A stretch of DNA of 53,823 nucleotides from a bacterium (GTDB lineage Bacteria > Actinomycetota > Acidimicrobiia > Spongiisociales > UBA5794): the NCBI GenBank assembly GCA_024228555.1, contig JAAETI010000937.1, forward strand, positions 1-53,823. The letters run 5' to 3'. A program made the translations under genes and the position numbers. Of this stretch, positions 18,878-27,344 are shown piece by piece. The notes under the pieces are model-generated. The model was not told where the DNA came from, ran no database searches, and worked only from the letters and a program-made list of their open reading frames with translations. How positions within the stretch are numbered: the first letter of the stretch is position 1; every line of letters begins with the position of its first letter.

Positions 18878-19653
18878 TACACACCGCCGAAGCGGAATAC
18901 CCGCTGCGCCGTCGCCGCCGTCAGGCGTGCCGTCTCGGCGAGGTCGAGATCCCAGATCTCGGCGACCTGGGCTCCGGTGATGGGGACAAACGCCGGCTCG
19001 TTCGCCGAACTGCGGTGCGGTTGCGGGGACAAGTACGGCGTGTCGGTCTCAACCATCGACCGCTGCGGTGGCGCCACGGCGACGGCAAGTCGCACCGTCT
19101 CAGCGGTCGGATAAGTGACCATGCCCGCAAACGAGAAGGTCACCCCGAGGGCATCGAATCGCTTGGTCCACTTCGGACCCCCAGTCCAGCTGTGCAAGAC
19201 CACACGCTCGCCGAGATCGGCGGCGGCAACGTCTTCGTAGACATCGGCAAACGCATCGCGACAGTGCACGATGATCGGCTTGTCGAGATCTCCCGCCAGC
19301 TGCAATTGACGACGGAACACCTCACGCTGCAGCGGTCGCGGCGATAGGTCCCTGTAATAGTCGAGACCGCACTCACCGATGGCGTCGGCTTCGGCGATGA
19401 GCGCAGTGAGCCGGGCCTCTTCGTCACTCCAGCGAACGGCGTCATGGGGATGAAGACCCGCCGCCCACATCACCATGTCTCGGTGCTCGAGAGAGAGGCG
19501 TCGAGCCTGCAGAGATGTTTCGAGGTCAATCCCTGGGCACATGACCCAGGCGACTCCAGCGTCATGGGCGCGCCGGAGAACCTCATCAGTGTTGCCCTCC
19601 GCTGCAAAGAGATGACAGTGGCTGTCAACCCACAGTGGTTTGGGACCGGCCAT
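18877..19653 (-). CDS. tatD: TatD family metal-dependent deoxyribonuclease
   Basis: A 258-residue TIM-barrel hydrolase. Metal ligands are visible in VDSHCHLFA, GLHPHDA, GECGLDYYRD, IIVHCRDAF, VVLHSWTGG and VETDTPYLSP. Proteins of this family act as 3' to 5' exonucleases in DNA repair or turnover. The ATG at 19653 lies 2 bases after the metG stop; the stop shares a base with the ksgA start. The metG-tatD-ksgA run is the usual actinobacterial arrangement. Confidence 0.95.
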   Translation of the reverse strand: MAGPKPLWVDSHCHLFAAEGNTDEVLRRAHDAGVAWVMCPGIDLETSLQARRLSLEHRDMVMWAAGLHPHDAVRWSDEEARLTALIAEADAIGECGLDYYRDLSPRPLQREVFRRQLQLAGDLDKPIIVHCRDAFADVYEDVAAADLGERVVLHSWTGGPKWTKRFDALGVTFSFAGMVTYPTAETVRLAVAVAPPQRSMVETDTPYLSPQPHRSSANEPAFVPITGAQVAEIWDLDLAETARLTAATAQRVFRFGGV

Positions 19654-19655
19654 CG

Positions 19656-21323
19656 TCAGTCTTCGTCTGCGGGAAGCTCAACCTTGGAGAACAGGGGCAC
19701 GGCAGGTCCCAGTGTTGTTCCCGTTGCCACTTCCTGTCGGCCCCATGCCGGTTGGCGGGCCGACACGTCCAGGCCAAGCGTGGTGAGGACGGTGGCAGAT
19801 GTTGCAGGCAGGAAGGGCGCAAAGGCCGCGGCAAGCCCGGCAATCGCTTGGAGAGCGATGTTGAGGGTGGTGCCGGTTCGCTCCATATCGGTCTTGGCAG
19901 TCTTCCATGGCTCGAGTTCCGAGAGATACTGGTTTGTCGCCTGGGCGCCGGTCAGAATGGTCGCCAACGCAGCACGCAACCGCACAGCCGCCAGGTTGCC
20001 CGCCGCCTCATCGAGGGTCCTGTCGATCGACTCGAGCAGCGCACGATCAGCATCGCTTCCCTCACCAGCAGCCGGGACGACGCCGTCAAAATAGCGATGG
20101 GTCATGGAAACCACCCGGTTGACGAGGTTGCCCCATGTCGCAACGAGTTCTTCGTTGATCCGTCGCACCAGTTCGGATTCGGTTATGTCCACATCCGATG
20201 TCTCCGGCAAGTTCGCCGCCATGGCGTAGCGGAGTGCATCGGGTTCGTAACGGTCGAGGGCATCACCGATGGTCAACCCGATACCGCGACTGGCCGACGC
20301 CTTGCCACCTTTGAACGTCACGTACTGATTGGCGGGAACATCGGTCGGCAGGTGCAGATCGCCGTAGCCCATCAGGATCGCTGGCCAGATGATGGTGTGG
20401 AACGGCACGTTGTCTTTGCCGATGAAGTAGTAGTGCTCGGCATCATCGTTCTGCCACCACTGCTGCCAGGCGTCGGGCTCACCCTGTTGTGCCGCCCACT
20501 CCTTGGAGGCGGACAGATAGCCGATGACTGCATCGAACCAGACATAGATCCGCTTGCCATCACCAAGCCCGTCGACAGGGACTTCGACACCCCATTCGAT
20601 GTCGCGGGTGATGGCACGATCATGCAGACCTTCCTCAATCCAGCCCAACGAGAAGTTGAGGACGTGCTTGCGCCACCCCTCCCTGCTCTCCAGCCATGTC
20701 CTGAGTTCGTCTGAGAAATCGCCGAGCCGCAGGTAGAAGTGTTCGGTCGTGCGCTGCTCGGGCACGGCGCCGGTCATCTTGGAACGCGGCTCGATGAGGT
20801 CGATGGGATCAAGGGTCCGGCCGCAGTTGTCGCACTGGTCACCGCGGGCTTCCTTGTAGTCGCAGTGGGGGCAAGTGCCTTCCACATAGCGATCGGGCAG
20901 GAACCGCTGCGCTTCCGGGTCGTAGAACTGCTCTGAGGACCGTTGGTCGATGAACCCCTGTTCGTGCAAACGCAGGAAGACATCCTGGGTCACGACGTGA
21001 TGGTTGGCGGTGCCGGTGGTGGTGAATAGATCCCAGTCGAAGCCGAGCGCATCCCACTGGCGGACAAACTCACCGTGGTAGCGATCAACGATTTCCTGGG
21101 GACTCACTCCTTCGGTCTCGGCACGCACTGTGATGGGGGTCCCGTGGACGTCGGAGCCCGAGACCATGAGCACATCGTTGCCGATGGCGCGTTGATAGCG
21201 GGCGAATATGTCTGACGGCAGGTAGGCGCCGGCGAGGTGCCCAAGATGGCGTGATCCGCTGGCGTACGGCCAGGCCACTGCGACCAGAATCTTGCGGGAG
21301 TTTGGTGGTTTATTCACGGGCAC
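19656..21323 (-). CDS. metG: Methionyl-tRNA synthetase
   Basis: A 555-residue class I aminoacyl-tRNA synthetase. The HIGH-equivalent lies in YASGSRHLGHLAGAYLPSD. Two zinc-knuckle pairs are kept (CPHCDYKEARGDQCDNC). WFDAVIGYLSA and FHTIIWPAILMGYG are typical of MetG. The KMSKS loop reads KASASRG, with the second lysine replaced; other actinobacterial enzymes also deviate here (for example KFSSS). The anticodon-binding domain follows (WGNLVNRVVSMTHRYFDG). There is no C-terminal tRNA-binding OB domain, as in other short MetG proteins. The start is the GTG at 21323, with a second GTG two codons on. Confidence 0.96.
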   Translation of the reverse strand: MPVNKPPNSRKILVAVAWPYASGSRHLGHLAGAYLPSDIFARYQRAIGNDVLMVSGSDVHGTPITVRAETEGVSPQEIVDRYHGEFVRQWDALGFDWDLFTTTGTANHHVVTQDVFLRLHEQGFIDQRSSEQFYDPEAQRFLPDRYVEGTCPHCDYKEARGDQCDNCGRTLDPIDLIEPRSKMTGAVPEQRTTEHFYLRLGDFSDELRTWLESREGWRKHVLNFSLGWIEEGLHDRAITRDIEWGVEVPVDGLGDGKRIYVWFDAVIGYLSASKEWAAQQGEPDAWQQWWQNDDAEHYYFIGKDNVPFHTIIWPAILMGYGDLHLPTDVPANQYVTFKGGKASASRGIGLTIGDALDRYEPDALRYAMAANLPETSDVDITESELVRRINEELVATWGNLVNRVVSMTHRYFDGVVPAAGEGSDADRALLESIDRTLDEAAGNLAAVRLRAALATILTGAQATNQYLSELEPWKTAKTDMERTGTTLNIALQAIAGLAAAFAPFLPATSATVLTTLGLDVSARQPAWGRQEVATGTTLGPAVPLFSKVELPADED

Positions 21324-21499
21324 GAGATGGTACCAGCCCTCGGATCACGGGGACCAAAGCCCCTCTCGAAACTAGAGACTCTGTGTGCACAGATTCCCAC
21401 TGTGGGTGAGCGATTGTGTAGTGGGTACGTTCTTCCGACACCCTCCCGCGCTCACACATGCGGCAGCGCACCTGTACACTCGCAGCGACAGACGACAGA

Positions 21500-21522
21500 G
21501 GTGTCGAGAAAAGTCCGACACC
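21500..21522 (+). promoter_or_regulatory. 7-bp dyad in the abrB-like leader
   Basis: Perfect inverted repeat GGTGTCG (21500-21506) and CGACACC (21516-21522) with a 9-base AT-rich spacer, between a possible -10 (TACACT, 21475-21480) and the AbrB start. It could be an autoregulatory operator or an RNA hairpin just before the GGAGG ribosome-binding site (21529-21533). Its use is not shown. Confidence 0.4.
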
Positions 21523-21541
21523 GCAATTGGAGGTATAGCCC

Positions 21542-21778
21542 TTGAACACCGCAATGGTGCGCAAGATCGACGACCTCGGCAGGATCGTGATCCCAGCCGA
21601 GACTCGGCGACTCTTCAATATCCGCGAGGGGGATGAACTCGCCATTTCGGTGGACGGCGACTCGATCATCATCCGCAAGCTCGACGCAACATGTGTCTTT
21701 TGCGGGTCGACCGACGAGGTCAGCGATTACAAGGGACGCGGAGTGTGTTCTTCGTGTCGCTCTTCCTTGAATAGCTAA
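21542..21778 (+). CDS. AbrB/SpoVT family transition-state regulator with C-terminal zinc ribbon
   Basis: A 78-residue protein. The N-terminal swapped-hairpin AbrB domain is clear (MVRKIDDLGRIVIPAETRRL, then FNIREGDELAISVDGDSIII). The C-terminal part has two cysteine pairs (CVFCGSTDEVSDYKGRGVCSSC), a small zinc-ribbon-like knuckle. The start is TTG at 21542, 8 bases after GGAGG; an ATG four codons later is the alternative. Members bind AT-rich DNA as dimers or tetramers and repress growth-phase genes. It is divergent from metG and convergent with rsmI, whose stop it overlaps by 4 bases. Target genes are unknown. Confidence 0.92.
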   Translation: MNTAMVRKIDDLGRIVIPAETRRLFNIREGDELAISVDGDSIIIRKLDATCVFCGSTDEVSDYKGRGVCSSCRSSLNS

Positions 21779-22602
21779 TTCATGTCGCGCAGGACTGCTT
21801 CGTAGAGTTCTCGCCGACTTACACCGAATTCCGATGCAGTACGGCGGACTGCATCGGTCATAGATTCACCCGACTCGATCGCGCTCCTCGCCACGGCGAC
21901 GACGTGATCGGGGTCGGTGAGTTCTTCCGCCGCTCCATCGATGACGAGCGTGAATTCGCCGCGCACATGCTCGGATGACCAGTGTGCGACGGCTTCGGCC
22001 AGTGTGCCGCGCCACACCTCCTCGAACGCCTTGGTCAGTTCTCGGGTGACGACAACCCGCCGGTCCGCCCCCATCGCAGCGGCAAGCTCCTCGAGATCGC
22101 CGACAACACGGGACTTGGCCGAGAAGAGCACGATGGTTCGCTGCTCGGTCGCTATCTGACGAATCCGGTGCTTTCGGTTCTTGCCCTTTCTGGGCAGGAA
22201 GCCCTCAAAGACAAACCGCTCCGCGGGAAGGCCCGAGACCGCGAGGGCAGCAGTGACCGCACTCGGGCCGGGAACCACGGTGACCTCGGCCGCAACAGCC
22301 ACCGCCGCCTGCACCGCACTCAAACCGGGGTCGGCCACCGACGGCATACCCGCATCCGTCACGAGGGCAACCGTCTCCCCCGCCGTGAGCCGAGTCGCCA
22401 GTTCCTCGGATCGCCGGTCCTCATTGCCCACGAAATAGCTCCGCACCGGTGTTCGCACACCTAGTGCACGCAGCAGGGTGGCCGCCCGCCGGGTGTCTTC
22501 TGCATAGATGAGGTCGGCATCGGCCAAGGCAACCTGCAGCCGCGATGAGGCATCGCTGAGGTTGCCAATCGGCGTTCCACACAAGATGAGTGTCCCTGGC
22601 AT
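21775..22602 (-). CDS. rsmI: 16S rRNA (cytidine-2'-O)-methyltransferase RsmI
   Basis: A 275-residue protein starting at the ATG at 22602 (MPGTLILCGTPIGNLSDAS). It belongs to the tetrapyrrole-methylase fold and methylates C1402 of 16S rRNA. Marks are IYAEDTRRAATLLRALGV, VALVTDAGMPSVADPGLSAV, VPGPSAVTAALAVSGLP, FVFEGFLPRKGKNRKHRI and VVVTRELTKAFEEVWRGTL. The C-terminal HTH-like tail (VRRTASEFGVSRRELYEAVL) is typical. The DUF192-like gene ends one base upstream, so they share a transcript. The longer reading to 22740 lies inside that gene and is rejected. Confidence 0.95.
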   Translation of the reverse strand: MPGTLILCGTPIGNLSDASSRLQVALADADLIYAEDTRRAATLLRALGVRTPVRSYFVGNEDRRSEELATRLTAGETVALVTDAGMPSVADPGLSAVQAAVAVAAEVTVVPGPSAVTAALAVSGLPAERFVFEGFLPRKGKNRKHRIRQIATEQRTIVLFSAKSRVVGDLEELAAAMGADRRVVVTRELTKAFEEVWRGTLAEAVAHWSSEHVRGEFTLVIDGAAEELTDPDHVVAVARSAIESGESMTDAVRRTASEFGVSRRELYEAVLRDMN

Positions 22603-22603
22603 C

Positions 22604-22873
22604 TCAGCGAGGATAGATCGACAGCTCCATGCCCAACGCTGGAGGGTCGTCGTCGGTAGGCATTTCAAGGACCCATGCGGCTCGCGCCATCCACAAGAAC
22701 CGCCCTGGGTCGAGAACCTTGACCGCGATGACGCAGCCACTCAGGTCAATGCCGGCAACTCGAATAGGGCTCGACAAGCCGCGACCGTGCACGGCTCCGG
22801 TTGACAGAAGGACTCTGTGGTGCATGCCCCGAACACCAACCCAGCGCTCGATGCAAGTTGACGCAACAAGCAC
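22604..22873 (-). CDS. DUF192-like small protein
   Basis: An 89-residue protein if read from the GTG at 22873 (VLVASTCIERWVGVRGM), with GGAG about 10 bases upstream. The pattern A-T-C-x-E-R-W-x-G-V-R-G, then PIRVAGIDLSGCVIAVKVLD, PGRFLWMARAAWVLEMP follows the DUF192 fold. The usual N-terminal signal peptide of secreted DUF192 proteins is missing, and the family's phenylalanine/methionine core is degenerate. Function unknown. It ends one base before rsmI and is divergent from the bL37 gene. The family call is by pattern only. Confidence 0.6.
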   Translation of the reverse strand: MLVASTCIERWVGVRGMHHRVLLSTGAVHGRGLSSPIRVAGIDLSGCVIAVKVLDPGRFLWMARAAWVLEMPTDDDPPALGMELSIYPR

Positions 22874-22930
22874 CGGAGCCGATCTCCACGGTGGGTTGAC
22901 TGATTTCAGGGTGATGAACCGGCGTGATCC

Positions 22931-22939
22931 TGCTACGCT
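22931..22939 (+). promoter_or_regulatory. Extended -10 promoter for the bL37 gene
   Basis: TGCTACGCT is an extended -10 element (TGN plus TACGCT at 22934-22939). Transcription would begin near 22946, only a few bases before the ATG at 22950, giving an almost leaderless mRNA. No clear -35 lies 17 bases upstream; TTGACT at 22896-22901 is too far away. Confidence 0.45.
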
Positions 22940-22949
22940 CTCCGGCCTT

Positions 22950-23033
22950 ATGGCTAAGGCAAAACGACGCAAGCTACGCGCCCGCCGCTCGAAGGCGAAC
23001 CACGGGCGACGTCCCAACGCCGGACGCGGCTAA
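22950..23033 (+). CDS. 50S ribosomal protein bL37 (27 residues)
   Basis: A 27-codon gene. The peptide begins MAKAKRRKLRARRSKANHGR and ends RPNAGRG. The basic start and the ANHG(K/R)RPNA block match the small actinobacterial large-subunit protein bL37 known from mycobacterial ribosome structures. It has its own extended -10 just upstream and an intrinsic terminator that starts inside its last codons, so it appears monocistronic. It is divergent from the DUF192-like gene. Such short basic genes are usually missed by gene finders; the match to the bL37 pattern is from memory. Confidence 0.85.
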   Translation: MAKAKRRKLRARRSKANHGRRPNAGRG

Positions 23034-23048
23034 CCAGCCGCTCTTTTT
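23026..23048 (+). terminator. Intrinsic terminator of the bL37 gene
   Basis: Perfect 6-bp stem GCGGCT (23026-23031) / AGCCGC (23036-23041) with loop AACC, followed by TCTTTTT. The 5' arm overlaps the last codons and stop of the gene. Confidence 0.85.
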
Positions 23049-23135
23049 CGCTTCATGTGATTCGGTGCTTTTTTGGCGCGCTCGAAACACAATTCCACGA
23101 TATCGAGTCGACGGTCCGCCGTTAAGAGGTCTGAT

Positions 23136-24506
23136 CTACGGGACTCGAATCTGATCGGCTGCAGCTGCCCCAGCCGCGGCGTCCGTTGCAAGGACGAATG
23201 AGAACCCGTCGCCGATTCGATCAATGTATGCATAGCGACCGTCTTCAGCAGTGAACGCAACCCCGCCGGTTTCGCCAACCCCTTCACCCATCTCGAGCGT
23301 CTCCGTCACGTATGTGATCATCGCATCGACTAGTTCGAACGCATCCTCTTCGGTATCGCCCTTGTAGGCGAGCGCAAAGACAACGTCATCGTTGTCATAG
23401 AGCACCTGATAGGAGTCTCCACCCCAGCCGTTGGCTGCTTGGGCAGATGCACCGGCGGCGGCAGTGTCGTCGAGCAGGAGACGGAATCCCCATTCGCCCC
23501 ATGTGGAAGTCTCATGGGTGGTGTATCCATCGAGCTCTAATGCAAGCGGTTCGACGGCGAGCGCCCCTTCCCCACTGACAAACCGCGGGGGGTGCATCAC
23601 GGCCTCGGTGGACACCGGCCGATTGGTGTAGGCGGCATCGACAGCGGCGACCCCCCCTGCCGAGACCAGCGACTCAACGAACACCTGGCCTGTGTCGTAG
23701 GGAAACGCAAGGTCGTTCTGCATCCAGACGGGAACTGAGTTGATGACGGAGCTGTTCGCCATCTGCTCCAGGCTCTCGCGAGCCATAGCCATCTGCTCGG
23801 CGAGGGGTAGCTCTTGGATGTAGACCAACTGGAAGTAGGTGGCGTCCCCTTCCAACAGCGACTGGAACGCTGCACCTTCGTCGAAGCGCTCTTCATCCCA
23901 CATCGCCTGATACTCATCGTTAAAAACAAAATGCTGATTCGTGAGGGCGTGCACCAGCTCGTGCACCACAACACTTGCGGTAAGCGGAGTGAGGTCGGCG
24001 GCTTCGCCACCGATTACAAGCTCGGCGGTCTCGAGATCGTAGAAGCCCGCAACTTGCTCGGAGTAGAGATCGACGAGCATCATTTCCAGGTCGTCACTGG
24101 GTTCCAGTTTTCCCAGGAGCTGCATCAACCGCGTGTCGACCGCCAACTCGTCAGGGTCGAGTTCGTCTTCGAGATCGATGCGAACGCGTGCCGCCAGCTC
24201 CTCAGGCGTGAGAATCGTGACCGTCGGGTTGGTGAGGAACGGCAGGCCGCGCACTTCCTCCGTTGCCGCGATCAACTCCACGATCTGTTCGGTGAGCTGC
24301 TCAACCACCGCTGGATCGAGATCGCCGCTGGCGATGACCGTCGGCGGCTCAGTCGTGTCGGGACTGGTGGTGCTAGGTGCCAGGGTCGTGCTGGTTGTGG
24401 CGCCCGCCGATGTCTCTGGAGTCGAACTCGATTCGCAGGCAGCCACGAACAGACCGAGGGCCAGCATGGCCGCGATAAAGCGGATTGGGATGGTTGTGCC
24501 TCTCAT
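23136..24506 (-). CDS. Lipoprotein with a HExxH-type metallopeptidase-like motif
   Basis: A 456-residue exported protein. The ATG at 24506 gives a signal peptide with a lipobox (IAAMLALGLFVAAC) and then a Ser/Thr/Pro linker. About residues 170-190 carry VVVHELVHALTNQHF, a zincin HExxH motif, followed about 35 residues on by ALLEGDATYFQ-like residues (here SLLEGDATYFQ), which could supply the third ligand. The C-terminal part looks like a DUF4367/serine-hydrolase-like sensor fold, but I do not recognise it firmly. It is probably a cell-surface protease or a protease-like binding protein; no substrate can be named. A TTG start at 24533 is possible. Stands alone, upstream of no same-strand gene within 40 bp of xylA's stop. 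Confidence 0.7.
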   Translation of the reverse strand: MRGTTIPIRFIAAMLALGLFVAACESSSTPETSAGATTSTTLAPSTTSPDTTEPPTVIASGDLDPAVVEQLTEQIVELIAATEEVRGLPFLTNPTVTILTPEELAARVRIDLEDELDPDELAVDTRLMQLLGKLEPSDDLEMMLVDLYSEQVAGFYDLETAELVIGGEAADLTPLTASVVVHELVHALTNQHFVFNDEYQAMWDEERFDEGAAFQSLLEGDATYFQLVYIQELPLAEQMAMARESLEQMANSSVINSVPVWMQNDLAFPYDTGQVFVESLVSAGGVAAVDAAYTNRPVSTEAVMHPPRFVSGEGALAVEPLALELDGYTTHETSTWGEWGFRLLLDDTAAAGASAQAANGWGGDSYQVLYDNDDVVFALAYKGDTEEDAFELVDAMITYVTETLEMGEGVGETGGVAFTAEDGRYAYIDRIGDGFSFVLATDAAAGAAAADQIRVP

Positions 24507-24578
24507 CAAGGGAGGAGCGTAACTGATCCGCAAGAATGTGCTGACAGCAATCGGCCACCTGGTGTGTTCGTTTGCCCG

Positions 24579-25907
24579 CTATGACCGTTCTGACCAGATC
24601 GCCCGATTAACCAGATTCTCCAGCGCTTCCTGTTGGCCAGAAACCGGCTTGGGGTCAATCCGTTCGGCCAGCACCTTGTCGCTGATGGCTTCGAGAGAGG
24701 CGTTGTCGGACATGATGTAGCTGCCCAGGTCACCCTTCCAGCCGGCATAACGATCGGTGCGGGCTTTGCTGAGGGTCTCCTTCTCGATCAGATCCATGGC
24801 GACGAGGAACGCCTTGGCGAGGGTGTCGATCCCGCCAATGTGACCATGGAAAAGGTCGATTCGGTCGAGGCTCTGCCTCCGTAGCTTGGTGTCGAAGTTG
24901 AAGCCGCCCCCCTTGAAGCCACCGGCCGCAAAGATCTCGTGCAGCGCAGGAGCAAGTTCCTCGACGGAGTTGGGGAATTGGTCGGTGTCCCAGCCGTTTT
25001 GCGGATCGCCACGGTTGGCATCGATGCTGCCAAATATCCCGTTCTCGACTGCGTATGCGACCTCGTGGTGGAAGCTATGGCCACCCAAGGTTGCGTGGTT
25101 GACCTCGATATTGACGTAGTACTCGCCGAGTAGGTCGTAGCGCTCGAGGAATCCGTGCACGGTGGCTGAGTCGTAGTCGTATTGATGCTTGGTTGGTTCT
25201 TGGGGCTTGGGCTCGAGAAACATCTGACCAGTGAAACCAATCTTGCGTTTGTGCTCGGCAACCAGGGTGAGGAAACGGGCGAGCTGCTCGCCCTCTTGCT
25301 TCATACTGGTGTTGAGCAGGGTCTCGTAGCCTTCACGACCACCCCACAACACATAGCTGGTGCCACCGAGACGGTGGGCCGCCTCGAGGGCGTGACGGAC
25401 CTGCGACGCGGCAAACGCAAAAGCCTCAGGGTCAGGGTTGGTGGCCGCTCCTGCCGCAAAGCGAGGATGGCTAAACACATTGGCGGTGCCCCACAGAAGC
25501 TTGACGCCGGTCTCATCCATCTTCTCGGCTGCGTAGTCGACCATGGCGTGCAGATTGCTGACGGTCTCGCCGTAGTCGGCACCATCGGGGGCGATATCGC
25601 GATCGTGGAAGCAGAAGTACGGCGTGCCGAGCTTGGCGAAGAACTCAAAAGCAGCGTCCATCTTCTGACGAGCGGCACCCATCGGGTCGGAGGTGTTGCC
25701 GATCCACGGCCGGTCGAAGGTACCGTCACCGAATATGTCGCTGCCGGGCCAGGCAAACGAGTGCCAGTAACAAACGGCGATGCGGAGGTGCTCTTCCATC
25801 GTCTTGCCGGCAACGATGCGGTCGGCGTCATAGACGCGAAACGCCAGCGGATTGGTCGTGTCGGGTCCCTCGAAACGAATCGGTTCGGTCTTGAAGAACT
25901 CGGCCAT
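24579..25907 (-). CDS. xylA: Xylose isomerase
   Basis: A 442-residue TIM-barrel isomerase converting D-xylose to D-xylulose, starting at the ATG at 25907 ([20 protein letters not shown]) with AAGGTG upstream. Marks are [20 protein letters not shown]-like (here [18 protein letters not shown]), [14 protein letters not shown] with catalytic His and Asp, [48 protein letters not shown] and the metal-site [17 protein letters not shown] and GSIDANRGD. Length and motifs are those of class II enzymes. No xylulokinase or xylose transporter is nearby. It is divergent from the nitroreductase gene. Confidence 0.97.
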   Translation of the reverse strand: MAEFFKTEPIRFEGPDTTNPLAFRVYDADRIVAGKTMEEHLRIAVCYWHSFAWPGSDIFGDGTFDRPWIGNTSDPMGAARQKMDAAFEFFAKLGTPYFCFHDRDIAPDGADYGETVSNLHAMVDYAAEKMDETGVKLLWGTANVFSHPRFAAGAATNPDPEAFAFAASQVRHALEAAHRLGGTSYVLWGGREGYETLLNTSMKQEGEQLARFLTLVAEHKRKIGFTGQMFLEPKPQEPTKHQYDYDSATVHGFLERYDLLGEYYVNIEVNHATLGGHSFHHEVAYAVENGIFGSIDANRGDPQNGWDTDQFPNSVEELAPALHEIFAAGGFKGGGFNFDTKLRRQSLDRIDLFHGHIGGIDTLAKAFLVAMDLIEKETLSKARTDRYAGWKGDLGSYIMSDNASLEAISDKVLAERIDPKPVSGQQEALENLVNRAIWSERS

Positions 25908-26037
25908 CGTCTGACACCTTCCGTCGAGTGCACTGAGGCTGCTGCCGAGGCCATTCAACCACTCAGCGACCCTCCCCGGCAATTTGTTGTCTTCCCACAC
26001 AATTTCGGCGCCGGGCGGCTGCCTACCATTACGTCCC

Positions 26038-26817
26038 ATGGACATCTTTGAGGTTATTCACGGCCATCGATCGATTCGTCAGTACAAACCCGATCCGGTT
26101 GGCGATGAGTTGCTCACCGAGGTTCTGGAAGCCGGGGTCAGAGCTTCTTCATCGGGAAATATGCAGACGTACTCGATCATCGTTTCGCAGGACCCGGCGA
26201 TGCGGGAGCGACTCTTCTGGCCCCACATGGAACAGAACATGGTGCTCGACGCTCCGGCTTTGCTCACGTTCTGCGCCGACTTCCGCCGGATGCGCAAGTG
26301 GCTGCGGATCAATGATGCCCCCGACAATTTCGGCGACTTCTTTGCTTTCCTTGTCGCCGCAATCGATGCGATATTGGTTTCGCAGAACGTGGCGTTGGCT
26401 GCAGAAGCCAACGGACTCGGCATTTGCTACATGGGTTCGACGCTTGCCAATGCTGATCAGGTCGGCGAGATCCTGCAGTTGCCAACCGGCGTCGTCCCCG
26501 TCGTCGGTTTCAGCCTCGGCTGGCCGGATGAGGACCCGGCACCACGTGATCGACTTCCCCTGACGGGGCTGGTTCACCACGAGGTCTACCACGACCACAG
26601 CGATGCTGAGATCGCCGAGATCTACAAGGACCGGGACCGGGCAGGGTGGGAACGCTACATGAGCAACCCGGACCTTCGGCGCCTCATCGAAGAGGCGGAC
26701 GTTGAGAACCTGGCGCAGATCTACACCGTCGTCAAGTACACCCCCGAAGGCCAAGCCAAGTACTCCGCATCGTTGCTGACGTACCTGCGGGAGCAGGGGT
26801 TCCTGCCACGTCGCTAG
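26038..26817 (+). CDS. NfsA/FRP-type flavin nitroreductase
   Basis: A 259-residue FMN-dependent oxidoreductase starting at the ATG at 26038 ([20 protein letters not shown]). The H-R-S-I-R-x-Y motif, [51 protein letters not shown]-like (here [15 protein letters not shown]) and [20 protein letters not shown] fit NADPH:FMN nitroreductases. It reduces nitro or quinone compounds; physiological substrate unknown. TACCAT at 26024-26029 is a likely -10, so the mRNA would begin at or near the ATG (leaderless). The GNAT remnant begins 10 bp downstream. Confidence 0.9.
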   Translation: MDIFEVIHGHRSIRQYKPDPVGDELLTEVLEAGVRASSSGNMQTYSIIVSQDPAMRERLFWPHMEQNMVLDAPALLTFCADFRRMRKWLRINDAPDNFGDFFAFLVAAIDAILVSQNVALAAEANGLGICYMGSTLANADQVGEILQLPTGVVPVVGFSLGWPDEDPAPRDRLPLTGLVHHEVYHDHSDAEIAEIYKDRDRAGWERYMSNPDLRRLIEEADVENLAQIYTVVKYTPEGQAKYSASLLTYLREQGFLPRR

Positions 26818-26827
26818 CGTCCCTCTC

Positions 26828-27249
26828 ATGACCCGAGTATTCCGTGCTACGCCTGAGGATGCCGTGGCGGCTTCGCACGCCCTCGCCGCGTTGTACCACC
26901 GCAAACCCGCAGCTACCGAGCGGATGGAGCGCCTGCTCGACGACTCCAGCTTCGTGCTCTGCTCGCACGGTTGGAGGATGACTACGTCGCCTACCTGCAT
27001 GCCGAACTGCTGAACCGACTTGACGGAAAGACGAAGCTACTGATCTATGACATCGCAGTAGCGCCGGAGCAGCGACGAAGAGGCATCGCAACAAAACTGA
27101 TGCAAGCGGCTCTGGCCCTTGGTCGAGAAGTTGGCGCCGTGCGATGCTGGCTGCTGACCGAGGTCGAGAACGCCGCTGCACGCGGCCTATACGAGAAGCT
27201 CGGTGGCGATGAGTGGTCGGCGGTCGGCTTCGGTTGGAGACTCGAGTGA
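26828..27249 (+). pseudogene. GNAT acetyltransferase (AAC(3)-I-like), frameshifted
   Basis: The N-terminal part is read from 26828 (MTRVFRATPEDAVAASHALA through LLDDSSFVL) and stops at 27013; the C-terminal part is read in another frame to 27249 (LEDDYVAYLHAELLNRLDG, KTKLLIYDIAVAPEQRRRGI with the acetyl-CoA loop RRRGIA, then LYEKLGG). Joined near 26960-26970 they form one continuous GNAT domain of the gentamicin 3-N-acetyltransferase-like type. A single-base indel explains it, whether real decay or a sequence error. Both halves look otherwise well conserved, so the break is recent or artificial. Confidence 0.75.
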
Positions 27250-27344
27250 CTACTTGCTCGATCCCCGGCTCCGCACGCGGCAGAATTTCGGTCACTCATA
27301 CTGAGGTCGTGAAGACCCGGGAATATGGGGAAGCTGGGTAGTGA

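Noticed and set aside
19635-20714. 359-codon plus-strand frame opposite metG
   Set aside because: A shadow of metG without recognisable features.
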